Origin: Cunninghamia lanceolata
Lineage: Eukaryota > Streptophyta > Pinopsida > Cupressales > Cupressaceae
Direction of reading: 5' to 3'
Length of the DNA stretch: 64,000 nucleotides
Assembly: GCA_027924645.1 (NCBI GenBank)
Contig: BSBN01000254.1
Span: forward strand, 10,682,001-10,746,000
Below the pieces are notes generated by a model that was not told the DNA's origin, searched no databases, and was given only the letters and a program-made list of their open reading frames with translations. Positions 10,686-21,815 of this stretch are shown piece by piece (within the stretch, counting starts at the first letter, position 1; each line of letters starts with the position of its first letter). The position numbers and the translations under genes were made by a program.

Positions 10686-13440
10686 ATGGAAAATCCTTTA
10701 GTTGTTGATATCACCGAGCCTTCACAACCCAAATTTAAGAAACATCCTCACAAAGCAACTGAAATTGATCAAATGGGTGCATTCTTGAGTAAACCAAATA
10801 GAGTTTTATATGTGGAAGATGTTAGGGCATATAAACATGTTGCCCTAGATGAGCATGACGATAGCAAATTCATAGACTTATATCAAAATCATTTAAGTGA
10901 TGATCACTTCCACTTGAAGGAAGAATACAAAATCCTAAAAGAAAAGTAATTCAGCCAATATGCAGTGATTCCTGCATTTGCTGAGGACAAATGGGTTTGA
11001 TACATGCTAAGCTGGATTCATGATGAGTTCATGTGTTTAGGTAATGGGCAACCATTTAAGATAACAAAGGATGCAATTTAGGCAGTCACTGGACTAAACT
11101 CCACCAGAGGTATGCCATTATTGAAAGTGTTCAAAAATCAAACAATTACAGATGCCACTAGAGCCCAATTCGACAAAACGGCAATGACAACAAATGATAT
11201 TATTGATCTTGCGGTAAAGTTTGCCTCAATGGTCATAGGATACAAGATTTACTTGACAAGCAGAGAAAATTCTATCTTCGGTATGACCATTTACACAGAA
11301 TACCAAATGATTAAGGAGAATGTGGATTATGACTTGTGTGAGCTACTGAGAATTCAATTAATGGACAACTTGAAAAAGATCAAGGAAAGTAAGAACTATC
11401 CTTTCAAATTTGGTATGCTTATTATCTATTTATTCTTCTATTTTCTCAATGAATTCCCTTACCACAAGGGCCTAGTTTGGTTAGGTAGTCAACCAATAGT
11501 TGTTCCAATAGGAAACTATCTTAGCAATCTAGGTAGTCAAAATGAGCAAAAAGTAGCTCTATGGGGGTTTTTCAAGAACTTTCAAAACATGATGCAGTCA
11601 AGGGAAAGAATACCTAGGGTAATTGTTGATAAATACAAAGATACCATTTGTTTCATGGTCACCAAAGACCAATGTTTAATGGAGGTTGTTGAGCTTAGAA
11701 GAGTTTGAATTAAATTCCCATGTGGTATGAAGTGGATGGTCAAGTACTGGACAACTATGCCCAACATATGCTAAGCAAACCTAAGGAAACAAAGGAAGAA
11801 AGGATTGGTACATATAAAGAACTATCTATAAAATTGTATGTTGAACTTAGAAAGCTAGAATCCACTAGGAAGGTGAGAAGAGAAGTAGAATATTACCAAA
11901 GAACAACCAAAAGAAGTCAGGGAAAAAGCAGAGAAAGTAGAAGAAGCAAAACAAAAGAGTGAACCAACACAGGTTCCAAAAGAATCTCAGATGAAAAAGG
12001 ATAAACTAGAAAAGGTTCAAAGGACCACTAGGAGCTCTGCTACCTCCTCTAGTGCCACATCATCAATAAACCTAGAGAAAAAACCAAAAGAATCCCTTGT
12101 CAAAGACATGAAGAGGAAAAAGATGAAGGGGAGAAGATTATATGTTAGTGTTGGTGAAAAGGATGAAGAAGAGATAGAGTCAGATGAAGAGGTTAAGAAG
12201 ATGAAAGTTGAGACTGTCAAAGCCTCTGAAAGCACTAAAGAAAAGCCCTCCAGAAAGGAAAAATCTAGTAAAAGACAAAAAAGAAAAGCCTATAACACTT
12301 GCAGATGTAATAAAAGCTATCATAGTTGATGGAAATCTGAAGCCCATGATTGAACTCTATGATGGATATAGTGATGATAAAAGAAGCTTGGAAGAAGCCA
12401 TTGTGAAATATTTAAACATATTCAATAGGGCTCTTATTGAGATCATCTCTGATCTCCCTGAAAGCCTAGAAAATATTCTGAGCATCAGAAAGGAGACTAG
12501 TAGAGATAAAGATATTGAGCTAAGAAAACATGTGATGACTAGATTATGTCCAGAAATTTTTTTAGAACAAGAAGAGCTAATCTCCAAGGAGACCAAGGAC
12601 CAGTTTAGAACAAAAATGAGGATGAATTTATTAATGATGGGTGAGATTGATAAGGTGGTGAAAGAAACAGAGGAAATTATTTTGGAAGCTCTGAAGCAAC
12701 ACAATCTTCTCACCACATGTGTCAATGAAGAGAATGATGTTGCTGATAATTTATCTATTCCTAAAGTAAACTTGGGTCAAGAAATAGATGAAGATGATAG
12801 AGTGTCTGAGGAGAAAGAAGTACTTGCTGATGACTCTCAAATAGAACCCTCATTGGCACAACAAACTAAGAATGATACCGACAAGGAAAATATTGAGGAA
12901 GAATCGGTCATGGAAAATTCTCCACCAGAACAAGAAGAGGATATTAATAAGGATGTGGATTTAGATTGTCTAGAACAAAGCCAAAAAAATGAGTTTCTCT
13001 TGTGCCAAGAGACACTGCTGTATTAGTGAAGGAAATGTTAGACAAAGAAAAATAAATTTTGGATGAGCCTGAACTACTACATGGTCCAATAGACTTGGAT
13101 GCAATGTCCCTTGTGCAAAAACTAAAATGGGCTTCAATTGTACAGGCAAGAGCGAGAGAAGAAATGTTAAAATATCATATAGATGATAGTGAACTTATTA
13201 ATGAAGCATCCGACATTTTGGAAAAGATGATGCCTACCTACCAGAAGGATTCATCCATGTCTTCAGCAAACCATCTGAAGGGCCTAATAAAGTCTATAAG
13301 TAAACAATTCGAATCCATTGAAAAGTCTACAGAAATAATGGTAAGACAAGAATTTGATGTGAAAAGGTTGGAATAATTGAAGGTAATGATAGCCAATGAT
13401 AAAATTCAGTTAGACAACAAAATAGAAAACATTCAAGAAG
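10686..13440 (+). pseudogene. Unrecognised second reading region of left copia-like element
   Basis: A chain of frames that once formed a long protein. It starts at the ATG at 10686. A globular part runs to about 11760 and includes phrases such as WIHDEFMCLG, GLNSTRGMP and a hydrophobic LIIYLFFYFLNEFPYHKGL near 11420, loosely reminiscent of plant-mobile-domain proteins carried by retroelements. It is followed by a Lys/Glu-rich tail with long acidic blocks (12780-13000). Frame changes near 11890 and 12270 occur in both arms and are old. A 1-base loss in an A-run near 12990 is private to this arm: the right copy reads through from 36631 to 35993. Function unknown; not a known pol domain. Confidence 0.5.
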
Positions 13441-13964
13441 CTGGTGATTTGTACAAATTTTATTTATCCTAGCCAAAAGTTACTTAGAAGATCAAAAACC
13501 TGGAATAGAAACTGATGGATACTTCCATGAAATTTGATCCCGCAGTAGAGTCAGTAAGCAATAAAGAAACTGAAGTCATTAGCATTCACAATAACTTGAC
13601 TGACTTAATAAATTAGAAGTATTAGATAAAGAGCAGAATGGGATAGCTAAGAAGACTAATCTACCCTAAGTTGGACTCAATGACAAATCTTGCTACAGAG
13701 GCTAAGTTAACTATACAAATAGATACAACTTATGGTCTCAAAAAGGAAGAAGCCTTAGTCTTTCTCTTCAGTAGACACATTTAGATTTTGGATAATGCCA
13801 CAAAAGGCTAGGATATTGAGTGGGTGCAGATTAAGATAATATTCAATGACATTCTCAAATACGTGTAATATAAAGATGAAGATTGTACTTGTAAATATGC
13901 AGCAGAGTACATAAAATTTTGAAATCTTTTGGTTCTGGATCACACCCTTTGCCATTGATGTCAA

Positions 13965-14094
13965 AGGGGGAGAAGCAGATTAGTGAAAAATAGATAAACA
14001 TCCCAGGGGGAGTAGGAGAATGAAGTGTACATAGTAAGGGGGAGCAGTCAAGTATTTTTCACTAAGTGTTGCCATGAATGCCAAAGGGCGAGAT
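13965..14094 (+). promoter_or_regulatory. Reiterated polypurine tracts before 3' LTR
   Basis: Purine-rich runs AAAGGGGGAGAAG (near 13963), CCAGGGGGAGTAGGAGA (near 14003), AAGGGGGAG (near 14036) and CCAAAGGGCGAGA directly before the LTR at 14095. The last is the position of the functional tract. Several tracts upstream of the LTR are known in some copia lineages such as SIRE-like elements. Confidence 0.7.
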
Positions 14095-15634
14095 TGTTGG
14101 CAAGAGACACTGCTCCGGTATGAACTTGTATGTTGTCATTGATGGCAACAAGGCTCAAAGATCTCATCAAGATGACAGGAAGATATAACTTCAGAAGGTC
14201 ACATTGGAATTCAGGTCCGGTTGGCAAAAATGGCTAAGTATGGGTAGTTACAAAGTAGAGGACAGTAAGTGGGTCAGTATGCTTTTGCAGATGATGATCT
14301 GGAAATGCGATTCAGGTATGATACCCTTAATTGTTTGATGGTGTTATGTTCCATATATTAAGTCCTAACTTTATTTGGAAGTTGTTTGGAAGAATTACCT
14401 AAGTCTAGGTGAACTAAGGTATAGAAGAGACAATGAACAAGGCACATTGTAATGGTCTGTATTCCTCCGCACGTGAGTTTTTTGTTATGTAGTTTTAAGT
14501 TGTTGTAAACACTTGTATGAATTGTCTAATTCTAGAGTTGTGAGATCTAAGGTCCACTAGAAAGATACTTGCAAGCTACTGAGTATCGGTACAGTATTTG
14601 ACAGAGTTGGACAGAGATAGAGTCTGAGTTTTGAAGGTCTGCATTTCCCCGCAAGATGTTATCATGCCTTGCAGTTCTAAGGGTAAGATTGGGAATGTGT
14701 GAAGAGTCCTTGATATGATTTTGGAAGTGTTTTGTGGTCCGCAATAAAAGTTGTAAGTCTATAGATGAACCTGTTAAGCATGCTCTTAAGGACAATGTTG
14801 ACTAGTATGATAAATCATTGTGTGGAGAAGAGATAGTGTGTGAAGGATCTATTTAAGTTATTGAATGATTAGATCCAACCTATATGAACACATTTGGGCA
14901 AATATTTGGGTCCGCATAAAATATAGTGCATTGGATTGAGCTGACAAGCTACATCTTTCTATGTACACATTTCACTTCTTGAATGCTGACATAATTATGG
15001 ATCAAAGCATGATGCAGATATATAAGAGAAATGAATTTTAGTTGAGGTTGTGTGGATGGATGGTGGATTGATGCAAATATGCAAATAGTAGAGCAGTGAT
15101 ACAGATCAGTGATGATGAAGACTTGGGATTCAGAATTTAGTTGCTGCACCTTGGTATGTTGATAGATGCTTATGCATTATTCCTTTTCATTTACTATTTG
15201 ATTTGTATTTGGCAGTGACCCTTTCTTCATCAAGGCAGTGAGCCTAGGAGTGAGCCTCCATTAGGGTCTAACATCCCTTAGGGTTTAACAACCCTTATTG
15301 TAATCTTTCTAGGTTTAGGGTTGAGGCAGTGAGCCTGCTAGACCTAGTTGTACTTCATGGTAGTGAGCCAACATGTTCTAGGCCCGTGGATTGATCAAGC
15401 CTGAACATCATTATTTGTAAAGATTGTAATATATTTTGAAGAGCTAATCCTCTCCATGGTTTTTCCTTCTTTGGGTTTTCCACATAAAAATCTTGGTGTC
15501 CATGTGTCATGCTTCTATGGTTGTTATTCATTTGCATGTTGTGCTCTTGTTTAATTAATTCTGGAAAATGGTTAAAGGAAAAGGTTTATAGAACACTGAT
15601 TCACCATCCCTCTCAGTCTTCCTGATATTCAATA
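14095..15634 (+). repeat. 3' LTR of left copia-like element
   Basis: Begins TGTTGGCAAGAGACACT; ends ATATTCAATA (the terminal CA has become TA). Roughly 7% different by eye from the 5' LTR over a 200-base stretch, more than the arms differ from each other. Confidence 0.9.
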
Positions 15635-15639
15635 GGTTT

Positions 15640-15775
15640 TTACCAAGTATATCTTGTGTTATCTTGTGATATGATTTTGATCTTTACATTATTGTTATTT
15701 TATAAGATTGTATGCTTCATTTTCTCTCATAGGGCTATGCAAGAAATGGTTTGATAAACTTGTAATTTCCTAGCA
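15640..15775 (+). repeat. Inner end of the old split LTR (left arm)
   Basis: Continues the LTR that begins at 5199; it ends CCTAGCA at 15775. The GGTTT at 15635-15639 is the duplicated target of the nested element. Confidence 0.6.
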
Positions 15776-15777
15776 AG

Positions 15778-15789
15778 TGGTATCAGAGA
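15778..15789 (+). other. Primer-binding site of the old LTR element
   Basis: TGGTATCAGAGA, two bases after the LTR end. This matches the initiator-Met tRNA 3' end used by many plant copia elements. In the right arm the site has decayed to TCTTTGATAACA (33601-33612 on the plus strand). Confidence 0.65.
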
Positions 15790-16940
15790 TATTGTTGTGG
15801 TTGAGAGAGGTGTGAGATCCCTCATTTTGTTTAAACTTTGTTTGAGTAGATCTAATGCAAATTTTGAGCCATGGAAATGATGGAAAATTTGAGACATTTC
15901 AAGGTATACTTGTGTTGTGTGTAGGCTGTGAAAATGTAGATTTGGGGTTTGTAGATCTAGGGTTTGAAAAAATTTTGTCCAAAAAGGTTTTTTAGGTGTT
16001 CACCATATGAGATTTCTGTGGACAAAGTTGCAAAAAATACATCATAGGATAAAGTAAACCTCACCATTGCATCTAGGAGGCCTAAGACATGAAGATTAAT
16101 ATAAAATTTGATATATTTTGGCTACTAGGTTCTGAATCACAAAAATGCCCTCTCCCCCTTGTTCGCTCATATGACTGTATGGTCAACTATGTGCAAATAA
16201 TAATAATTTATATTTGGGCTCCACATTTCTATACTTTTAAAAAATTATTTGAAATTATTTGATTTTGAAAGTCATGTTGAAAAATAATAGAAGAAATATA
16301 AAATAATTTTAAATATTGGGGGGTATAGGGTCCATAGACCCCTATACCCTTGTCCCCATAGATGGTGATAGTAGTGTTGACAACTAAGAATAAGTGACAT
16401 ACCATTTGGTAGTGGTTTGTCAACCACAATCGGTGGTAACCAGGTTGGTGGGGCCTTAATCCATTGGTGTTGACCCCCGATCAAGCGGGCCATAGTTTAT
16501 CCCTTCTGGGTATAAAATTTTAAACACTTATATAGAGTGAAATTCATTTTAGGTCTAGGACATTTAGAAATTAAAAAAAAAACAAATTTAAATTAAATTT
16601 TAGTTTTTCCATTGAAGTGCTCAGCTCGTGCACCACCCAATGTGCCACCCAGGTGCCACCTACCTACACATGATAATGTCATGCTTACATCATCTGTATG
16701 GACTTCATAGACTAATGATGTCAATTGTATGGAAAGGTCCCTCTTGAGGCCTCTTCTATCCCTTGGAGGGTCTTAAGTAAATTTAACTAGACAAGTGTGA
16801 ATATGACCTAATAAAGAACCAGAAGTAGGTAATATACTTTGTTCACAGCAACACCCCCGTTTAGTGCAACTTAGGGAGAAATTTAATTAATGAAAAGATT
16901 CAAATATGGAAGGATGGGTCCTAGCTACAAGGCCAAGTTA
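15790..16940 (+). other. Leader and truncated interior of the old LTR element (left)
   Basis: Follows the Met-type primer site and is mirrored at 32442-33600. No coding domain was recognised. Contains a G-run (16318-16323) beside a GGGTCCATAGACCC dyad and an A/T-rich stretch. The old element stops near 16940, where inverted copia debris begins. The empty target of the right-arm insertion is at about 16941-16947. Confidence 0.5.
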
Positions 16941-18650
16941 GGTACCCATGTACAAAATAGCTCCTACAAATGGAGCAAAGGAGAAAAACCTGTAGGAAAA
17001 AAACCCTCTCCAAAAGAGAGAAAACATGTAAACAAACATGTACAAGTGATGGAGTGATGGAAGGACTAAATACAAAGAACTCCCAAGGACTACACCCATC
17101 ATGAATATATAATAAATATCCCCCCATAAGAGGGAAATAATGATACTAGATATCCCCCTCATAAAGAAGTAACTCCTATGCCAATGATGAATGCATAAAG
17201 ACAAAAAAGTATCCACTACTTGCAAAGAACATTTCTCCCTTGGAAAGGAAAAAACCCATTGGTTTATGTAGAAGAAACTCCATCTCAAACATAAGAGATG
17301 AGGGAGGAAGTCTTATTAAAGATGATGTCTTTGAAAACTGCTAAGTGTCCACATGTCACAATCAATAGATGCCATAAAATTAGGAAATCCATGCTTAATC
17401 AAGGAGTGTGACAATACAAGACAATAGGAAAACTCATGATAAAAATATCTCTAAAGAAAAAGAGGGTATGACAATATCTATGCCATAACTATCATCGAAG
17501 AGGAATGAATATTGTCAAGTGTGTCCTCCAAATCTGCAAGATGGGATTTACACAATAAATCTAAAATACGTATCAAGTACTCATTCCACAAAACTAAATT
17601 TGAAAGACAATAAACATCCTATTGAGCTAAAGTATTGGAAGATGAATGAATAATGAACTATGATGAAGTAGGTTGTGGAGGATATGGATGCTTAGAACAA
17701 GTCTCAAGAACCAGAGTGGATGAAACCAGACCTAGGTTTAAGTGATCAAAATTCTCCTCATAAATACAATCTGGACTAAATGTAAGAGTGTGAATACCAG
17801 TCGAAGGAACTGCTGTCTCATTAGGGTAAAATGAGAAAAAGTGTATAATCAAGATGCATGATCAACCATCCCAATAGCAATAATATCGCTCACTACTCTC
17901 CAAGTCTGTAATAAACATTGAATCATGTGTAAATTCAACATTTCTCACTATTCCACCATGAGTAATTTGATATATAGAAAGAAAATCATTGGACGAAGAA
18001 GGCACACACAATACATTATTGAAGGTACCCTCCCCAACATCATTAGATCACTTTCCAATTACATTCATATAAGTGTTTTTACTCATCAATATAGGTGTCA
18101 TAGTACAATGCTCAAATGAAGAGAACATAACATGTGAAGAAGCCATATGACGCTCAAAACTCTAGAATCAAGAAAGCATCTCAGTGATTGAAAACTTGTA
18201 GATACAAAAGCTACTTGACCCTTCATCTTCATATTTTCCATCCCATTATCCAAACTAGCTACAGTGATAAATTTAAGGAACCCCCCTAAAAATATCTATA
18301 AAATCTTGGCGAATTGTAGGTAGAGGCAGTAATATTTGTGGTGACTATATGCCTATTTTGGGGAAACAATAATTTCACTAGTGAATTTTTTCAAATTTCT
18401 CCACTTTGGTAATTTTAGTTGGTGAATTATGGATAGATTTGAAAAAAAGAAATAATTTTGTTGGTGATTTATAGTTGTATTCAAAAAATAAAATAATTTA
18501 TGTGGAAAATAATATAAATATTAAAAATATAAAATTAATTGATTGGCGAATATGTAGGTGGGTTTTTGAAAAATCATAATTTGGTTAGCAAAAATATCAA
18601 ATGCTAAATCATAATAATTAAGCTACTTGGAAAATTTATAGCTTAAAAAA
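16941..18650 (-). mobile_element. Decayed copia-type element fragment (left arm)
   Basis: Mirror of 23210-24900. Read on the minus strand it carries, in order, non-coding sequence with repeated TTGGTGAATT-like phrases, a protease/pre-integrase piece (17900-18185), then a short region related to 62130-63050 with an ALEDKLD-type phrase and a T-rich end with CTCTCTTTTGG. It is a relic of a copia family whose other members lie in the spacer and at 52701-63461. Confidence 0.6.
17900..18185 (-). pseudogene. Copia protease/pre-integrase fragment (left)
   Basis: Minus-strand counterpart of 23660-23975. Reading shows a damaged DSG-type protease motif followed by HHMA (here altered), then a phrase like FLSIYQITHGG typical of the region between protease and integrase in copia polyproteins. 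Stops and frameshifts make it non-functional. Confidence 0.6.
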
Positions 18651-19022
18651 TACTTACATTTACATCATTGGATGATCATAGATCAACAACATAAGTTCTA
18701 TTTTGGGCTGAAGTTCTAAGACGCCTAATTTTTACATAAACTATTCAGAATAGAAACAAGTGTCAATAAGTTAACAATTCACAATTTAGATATCAAAAAA
18801 TAATAGATAATACAATAAAAAAATTAAAAGGAATACTACAATTACGATTTACATCGATGTACTTATAATATTATAAATTTATAATAAATTTCAATCATTA
18901 GATGATCATAGATCAAGGACTTATGTTTAATTCTGGGTACACACCTAAATTTGTACATAAAGTCTCTGCAATAGAGACATGTGTCAACAAATCAATGAGT
19001 GAACTATTCAGATTAATGAGAA
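18651..19022. repeat. ~220-bp tandem repeat at palindrome apex (left, two units)
   Basis: Two units aligned by GATGATCATAGATCA (18671 and 18901) and TTTRTACATAAA (18731 and 18951). Each contains the near-palindrome TGATCATAGATCA. Homology with the right arm ends just inside this array. Confidence 0.75.
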
Positions 19023-19199
19023 AGATAAAGTGCCACATTTAGGGGGGCACAAATAATTAAGGGGGATGTTGTGTGTGTTATCTTTCCCACTTCCTCAAGA
19101 AGTCCATGCATGTTGTGTTGTTATTTTTCACTTCTGCACTTCTAAGTTCTTCAATTTTTGCATTTCTACAACTTTGCAATAAACCAAAGTCTAAGGCCA
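19023..19199. other. Start of palindrome spacer
   Basis: Unique to the spacer. Two G-runs (AGGGGGGCAC near 19040 and AAGGGGGATG near 19060) resemble polypurine tracts. No LTR or primer-binding site for the following copia remnant was found. Confidence 0.5.
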
Positions 19200-21530
19200 T
19201 GGAATCTAATGTAACTATATCACCCCTAACAACTTTCAATTATCAAGATTGGAAGTTAAAAGTAATACTTGTGCTTAAGAACAAAGGGTTGTTTAGGGTA
19301 ACTATGGGAACAAAAAAGGAACCTAATGCATCTAAGGACACACAAGTTGTTTTAATAAGTGTGACCAAGCCTTTGGATTTTTATGTTTAAACTTACAGCC
19401 CCTTAAATTGCTACTCCATCTTGAGGTATTGAAAATACCCAATGAAGTTTGGGATACCCTCAACAAGCTATTTGGGAATGTTAATGAACTTAAGAGTCAT
19501 GAGTTGGAAAATGAACACATAGGTCTTAATCCTAGGAATTTCACAACTCTAGAGGACTACTTCACCAAATTTAAATCCTTAAGGTTGCAATTAAAAGATT
19601 GTGGAATAGACAAGAAAGAGGATCAGTTAATTCTCTTTGTACTTTCCAAATTAGGTCCAGAATTCTTAGAGTTTGTCTCAAATTTCTACTCTACCATATG
19701 GGCTCTTGTAGCCTCATGGTCAATGCCCACACTTGACAACTTTATTACTGGCCTCACAAGGGAGCAAGACAAGTTAATCCAAATGAGCACATTGAATTCT
19801 TCCAAACCTCAAGCCATCATTGTTGGGAATGATAACTAACAAAATTCATAAGGGAAGAACAATAACACTATGAAGGACAAGGAAGCTAAGAAAGAAAACA
19901 AATCTGACAACTCCAAAAATGACAAATTTTCTCAACAAGGGAAACCTACTATAGAGAAAGTTAAGTGTGTCATTTGTAAAAAATATAGGCACAATGAACA
20001 TCAATACATGAGGAAACAAATAGAGAAGCTCTCTCATATTCTCAAGAATAATAATATAGGGCTACCTGATTTCATCAATGCATCTTCATCAAACCAAGAT
20101 AATACTAAGGTAAAAGAGAAATCAAAAGGCAAAGCCTTAGTTTCTATAGCATCTTCATCTCGATCATGGATAATAGACTCAGATGACTCACACCATATGA
20201 GCTCTTCACAGGTTGGTTTTTCATTCTTAGAACAATCTAGTATGTCCATAATCACCTTAGGTGATGATACTTGAACTTTAGTGAAAGGGAGAGGATTTGT
20301 TGAAGTTGAAGGAGGAACATTTTAAAATTTTCTAAGTGTTCCTTTACTATCAACTAATCTCCTTTCAATGTATCAAATAGCTTATCTAGGGAAGGGCATG
20401 AGAGTACATTTCTCTCCAAATTTAGTTGAGATCAGAGAATTGTAGAGAAAAAAGTTGGTAGCTATAGGGGAAGCAAATCACCAAGTCAGATTATATACCT
20501 TCTCCAATTTTGCACTAGATATTTCTCCAAAAGCATTACTTACTCATTCAGATGAAGTTAGCAAATTATGGCATGAATGGTTTGGTCACCTTAACTACCA
20601 CTACCTTAAGCAGCTATGTGAGCATAATATGGTCACAAGGTTGCCTAGAGTTAAATTTTCTAAAGGTCTTTATTATGGTTGTGCCCTTGGGAAGCATCTT
20701 GAAGCAAAATTTGACAAAGGCATATCATGGAGGGCAACACAAGTCTTGGAAATTGTACATAGGAATGTTTCAGGGGCTTTTCCCCATCCATCTTTTACAA
20801 AGGCTAAGTATGTTCTCGCCTTTATAGATGTTTTCTCCAGATTCACATGGGTCTACTTCCTTGGGTATAAATATGAAGTCTTGGATTTATTTCAAGACTT
20901 CAAAGCTTCTATCGAGAAACAATAATTGGGGCGAGTATGTCAACAATCATTTTGAGTAGTTTTACATAACAGAGGGGATAAATGTGTAGTGCACAACTAC
21001 TTATACTCCCCAAAAAAATGGTGTTGTCAAATGTAAGAATAGGTCATTAAAAGGGATGGAAAATTATATGATTCACTCTAAGGTCCTAACACCATAGTAC
21101 TAGGTAGAAGTAGTCAATTATGCATTTTATATTTATATTAGAGTTCCTCACAAAGTCTTGAAGGGTATCATTCTCTTTGAAGCTTGAAAAGTAAGGAAAC
21201 CAACAATCGATCATTTCAGGGTCTTTCTTACCAAGTTTGGTATTTCTTTCGAGAAACCCACAGTCATCTATTATGACAACCAAAGCACCATTCAGATATG
21301 TTGGAATCTGATTCAGTATCAATAAACCAAACATGTAGAGATTCATATGCATTATGTTCAAGAGCTTATTCATGGTCAAATCATTGACCTAGTCTTTTGT
21401 CAGTCTTCAGAGTAGGTTGCTAAAATTTTCACCAAACCATTTATTGAGGTAAAATTCATTCATCTACGAGCTCCTCTTGGGTACCTCATCAGGTCTCATA
21501 TCTAGGACTGATTTCTATCGTGCCCATCTA
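19200..21530 (+). pseudogene. Ty1/copia gag-pol remnant with reverse transcriptase deleted
   Basis: Begins at the ATG at 19200. In order: UBN2-type Gag (to 19839, with a frame break near 19390); a damaged CCHC knuckle near 19964 (CVICKKYRHNEHQYM, last Cys lost); protease near 20165 with DSD in place of the catalytic DSG; pre-integrase zinc region near 20570 (WHEWFGHLN); integrase core near 20750-20900, where the first catalytic Asp appears replaced (VHRNVSG) and AFIDVFSRFTWVYFL is kept; integrase C-terminal part near 21010-21180 (TPQKNGVV). Sequence then passes from the HFRVF phrase straight to RNase H (YYDNQST near 21270, then IFTKPF near 21430). The whole reverse transcriptase is missing by deletion near 21225. 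Confidence 0.85.
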
Positions 21531-21536
21531 AGCTAT

Positions 21537-21815
21537 GCTTAAGTGTATATATTCATTTTACATACACTATAGGCTTAATCCTAGTTAGGCGTCCCTTTAT
21601 ACAACCTTGAAACATGCCTCATTAAGGTGTCAAGGTTGTTGGGTGGTTTAGGAGAGGTGTCACTAAGTTGCCTACTAACTAGCCACCTTGCGCTAGTTTT
21701 TAGGGAGACAACTTGCAGCCACTCATGGTTGAGGAGTCCTTCCTAAACACATGACTTCCTCTTTCATGCCTATATGTACTCGTCTACTTGGTTTATTCAT
21801 TGTTCAACTTCATCT
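21537..21815 (+). repeat. LTR-like end of the spacer copia remnant
   Basis: Follows GCCCATCTAAGCTATGC, the same phrase that precedes the LTR at 63171. Shares GTGTATATATTCAT, TCAAGGTTGTTGGGTGG and CCTATATGTACTC with the 52701 and 63171 LTRs at lower identity. No 5' partner was found, so only the 3' LTR remains. The right end is approximate. Confidence 0.6.

Larger units (their letters stand above)
7561..15634 (+). mobile_element. Non-autonomous copia-like LTR retrotransposon, left copy
   Basis: An 8074-bp element with direct LTRs (7561-9073 and 14095-15634) and a perfect 5-bp target duplication GGTTT (7556-7560 and 15635-15639). Order is LTR, Met-tRNA primer site, gag-like region with coiled coil and zinc knuckles, a second unknown reading region, reiterated polypurine tracts, LTR. 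No protease, integrase, reverse transcriptase or RNase H was recognised, so it would need enzymes from another element. It sits inside an older LTR. The right arm has it at the mirrored site with the same target duplication, so insertion preceded the duplication of the arm. Confidence 0.9.
1..19022. repeat. Left arm of giant inverted repeat (palindrome)
   Basis: The reverse complement of this stretch matches 22812-50106 in collinear order. Checkpoints are 1 with 50106, 2093-2833 with 46438-47178, 3915-4244 with 45026-45355, 7561-15634 with 33756-41864, 16940 with 32442, 16941 with 24900, and 19022 with 22812. The first 60 bases match 60/60. In a 178-base stretch near 5610-5790 I counted 7 differences. 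The arm is cut by the window start, so 19.0 kb is a minimum. Compared with the right arm it lacks the 7.5-kb element at 24901-32441 and two segments of roughly 0.4 and 0.33 kb near 1141-1310, but keeps about 124 bases (5217-5340) that the right arm lost. Confidence 0.95.

Noticed and set aside
12017..12235. Ser/Leu-rich minus-strand ORFs here and at 12357-12725, 36685-36981 and 37103-37384
   Set aside because: Reverse-frame shadows of the Lys/Glu-rich second reading region of the copia-like element.
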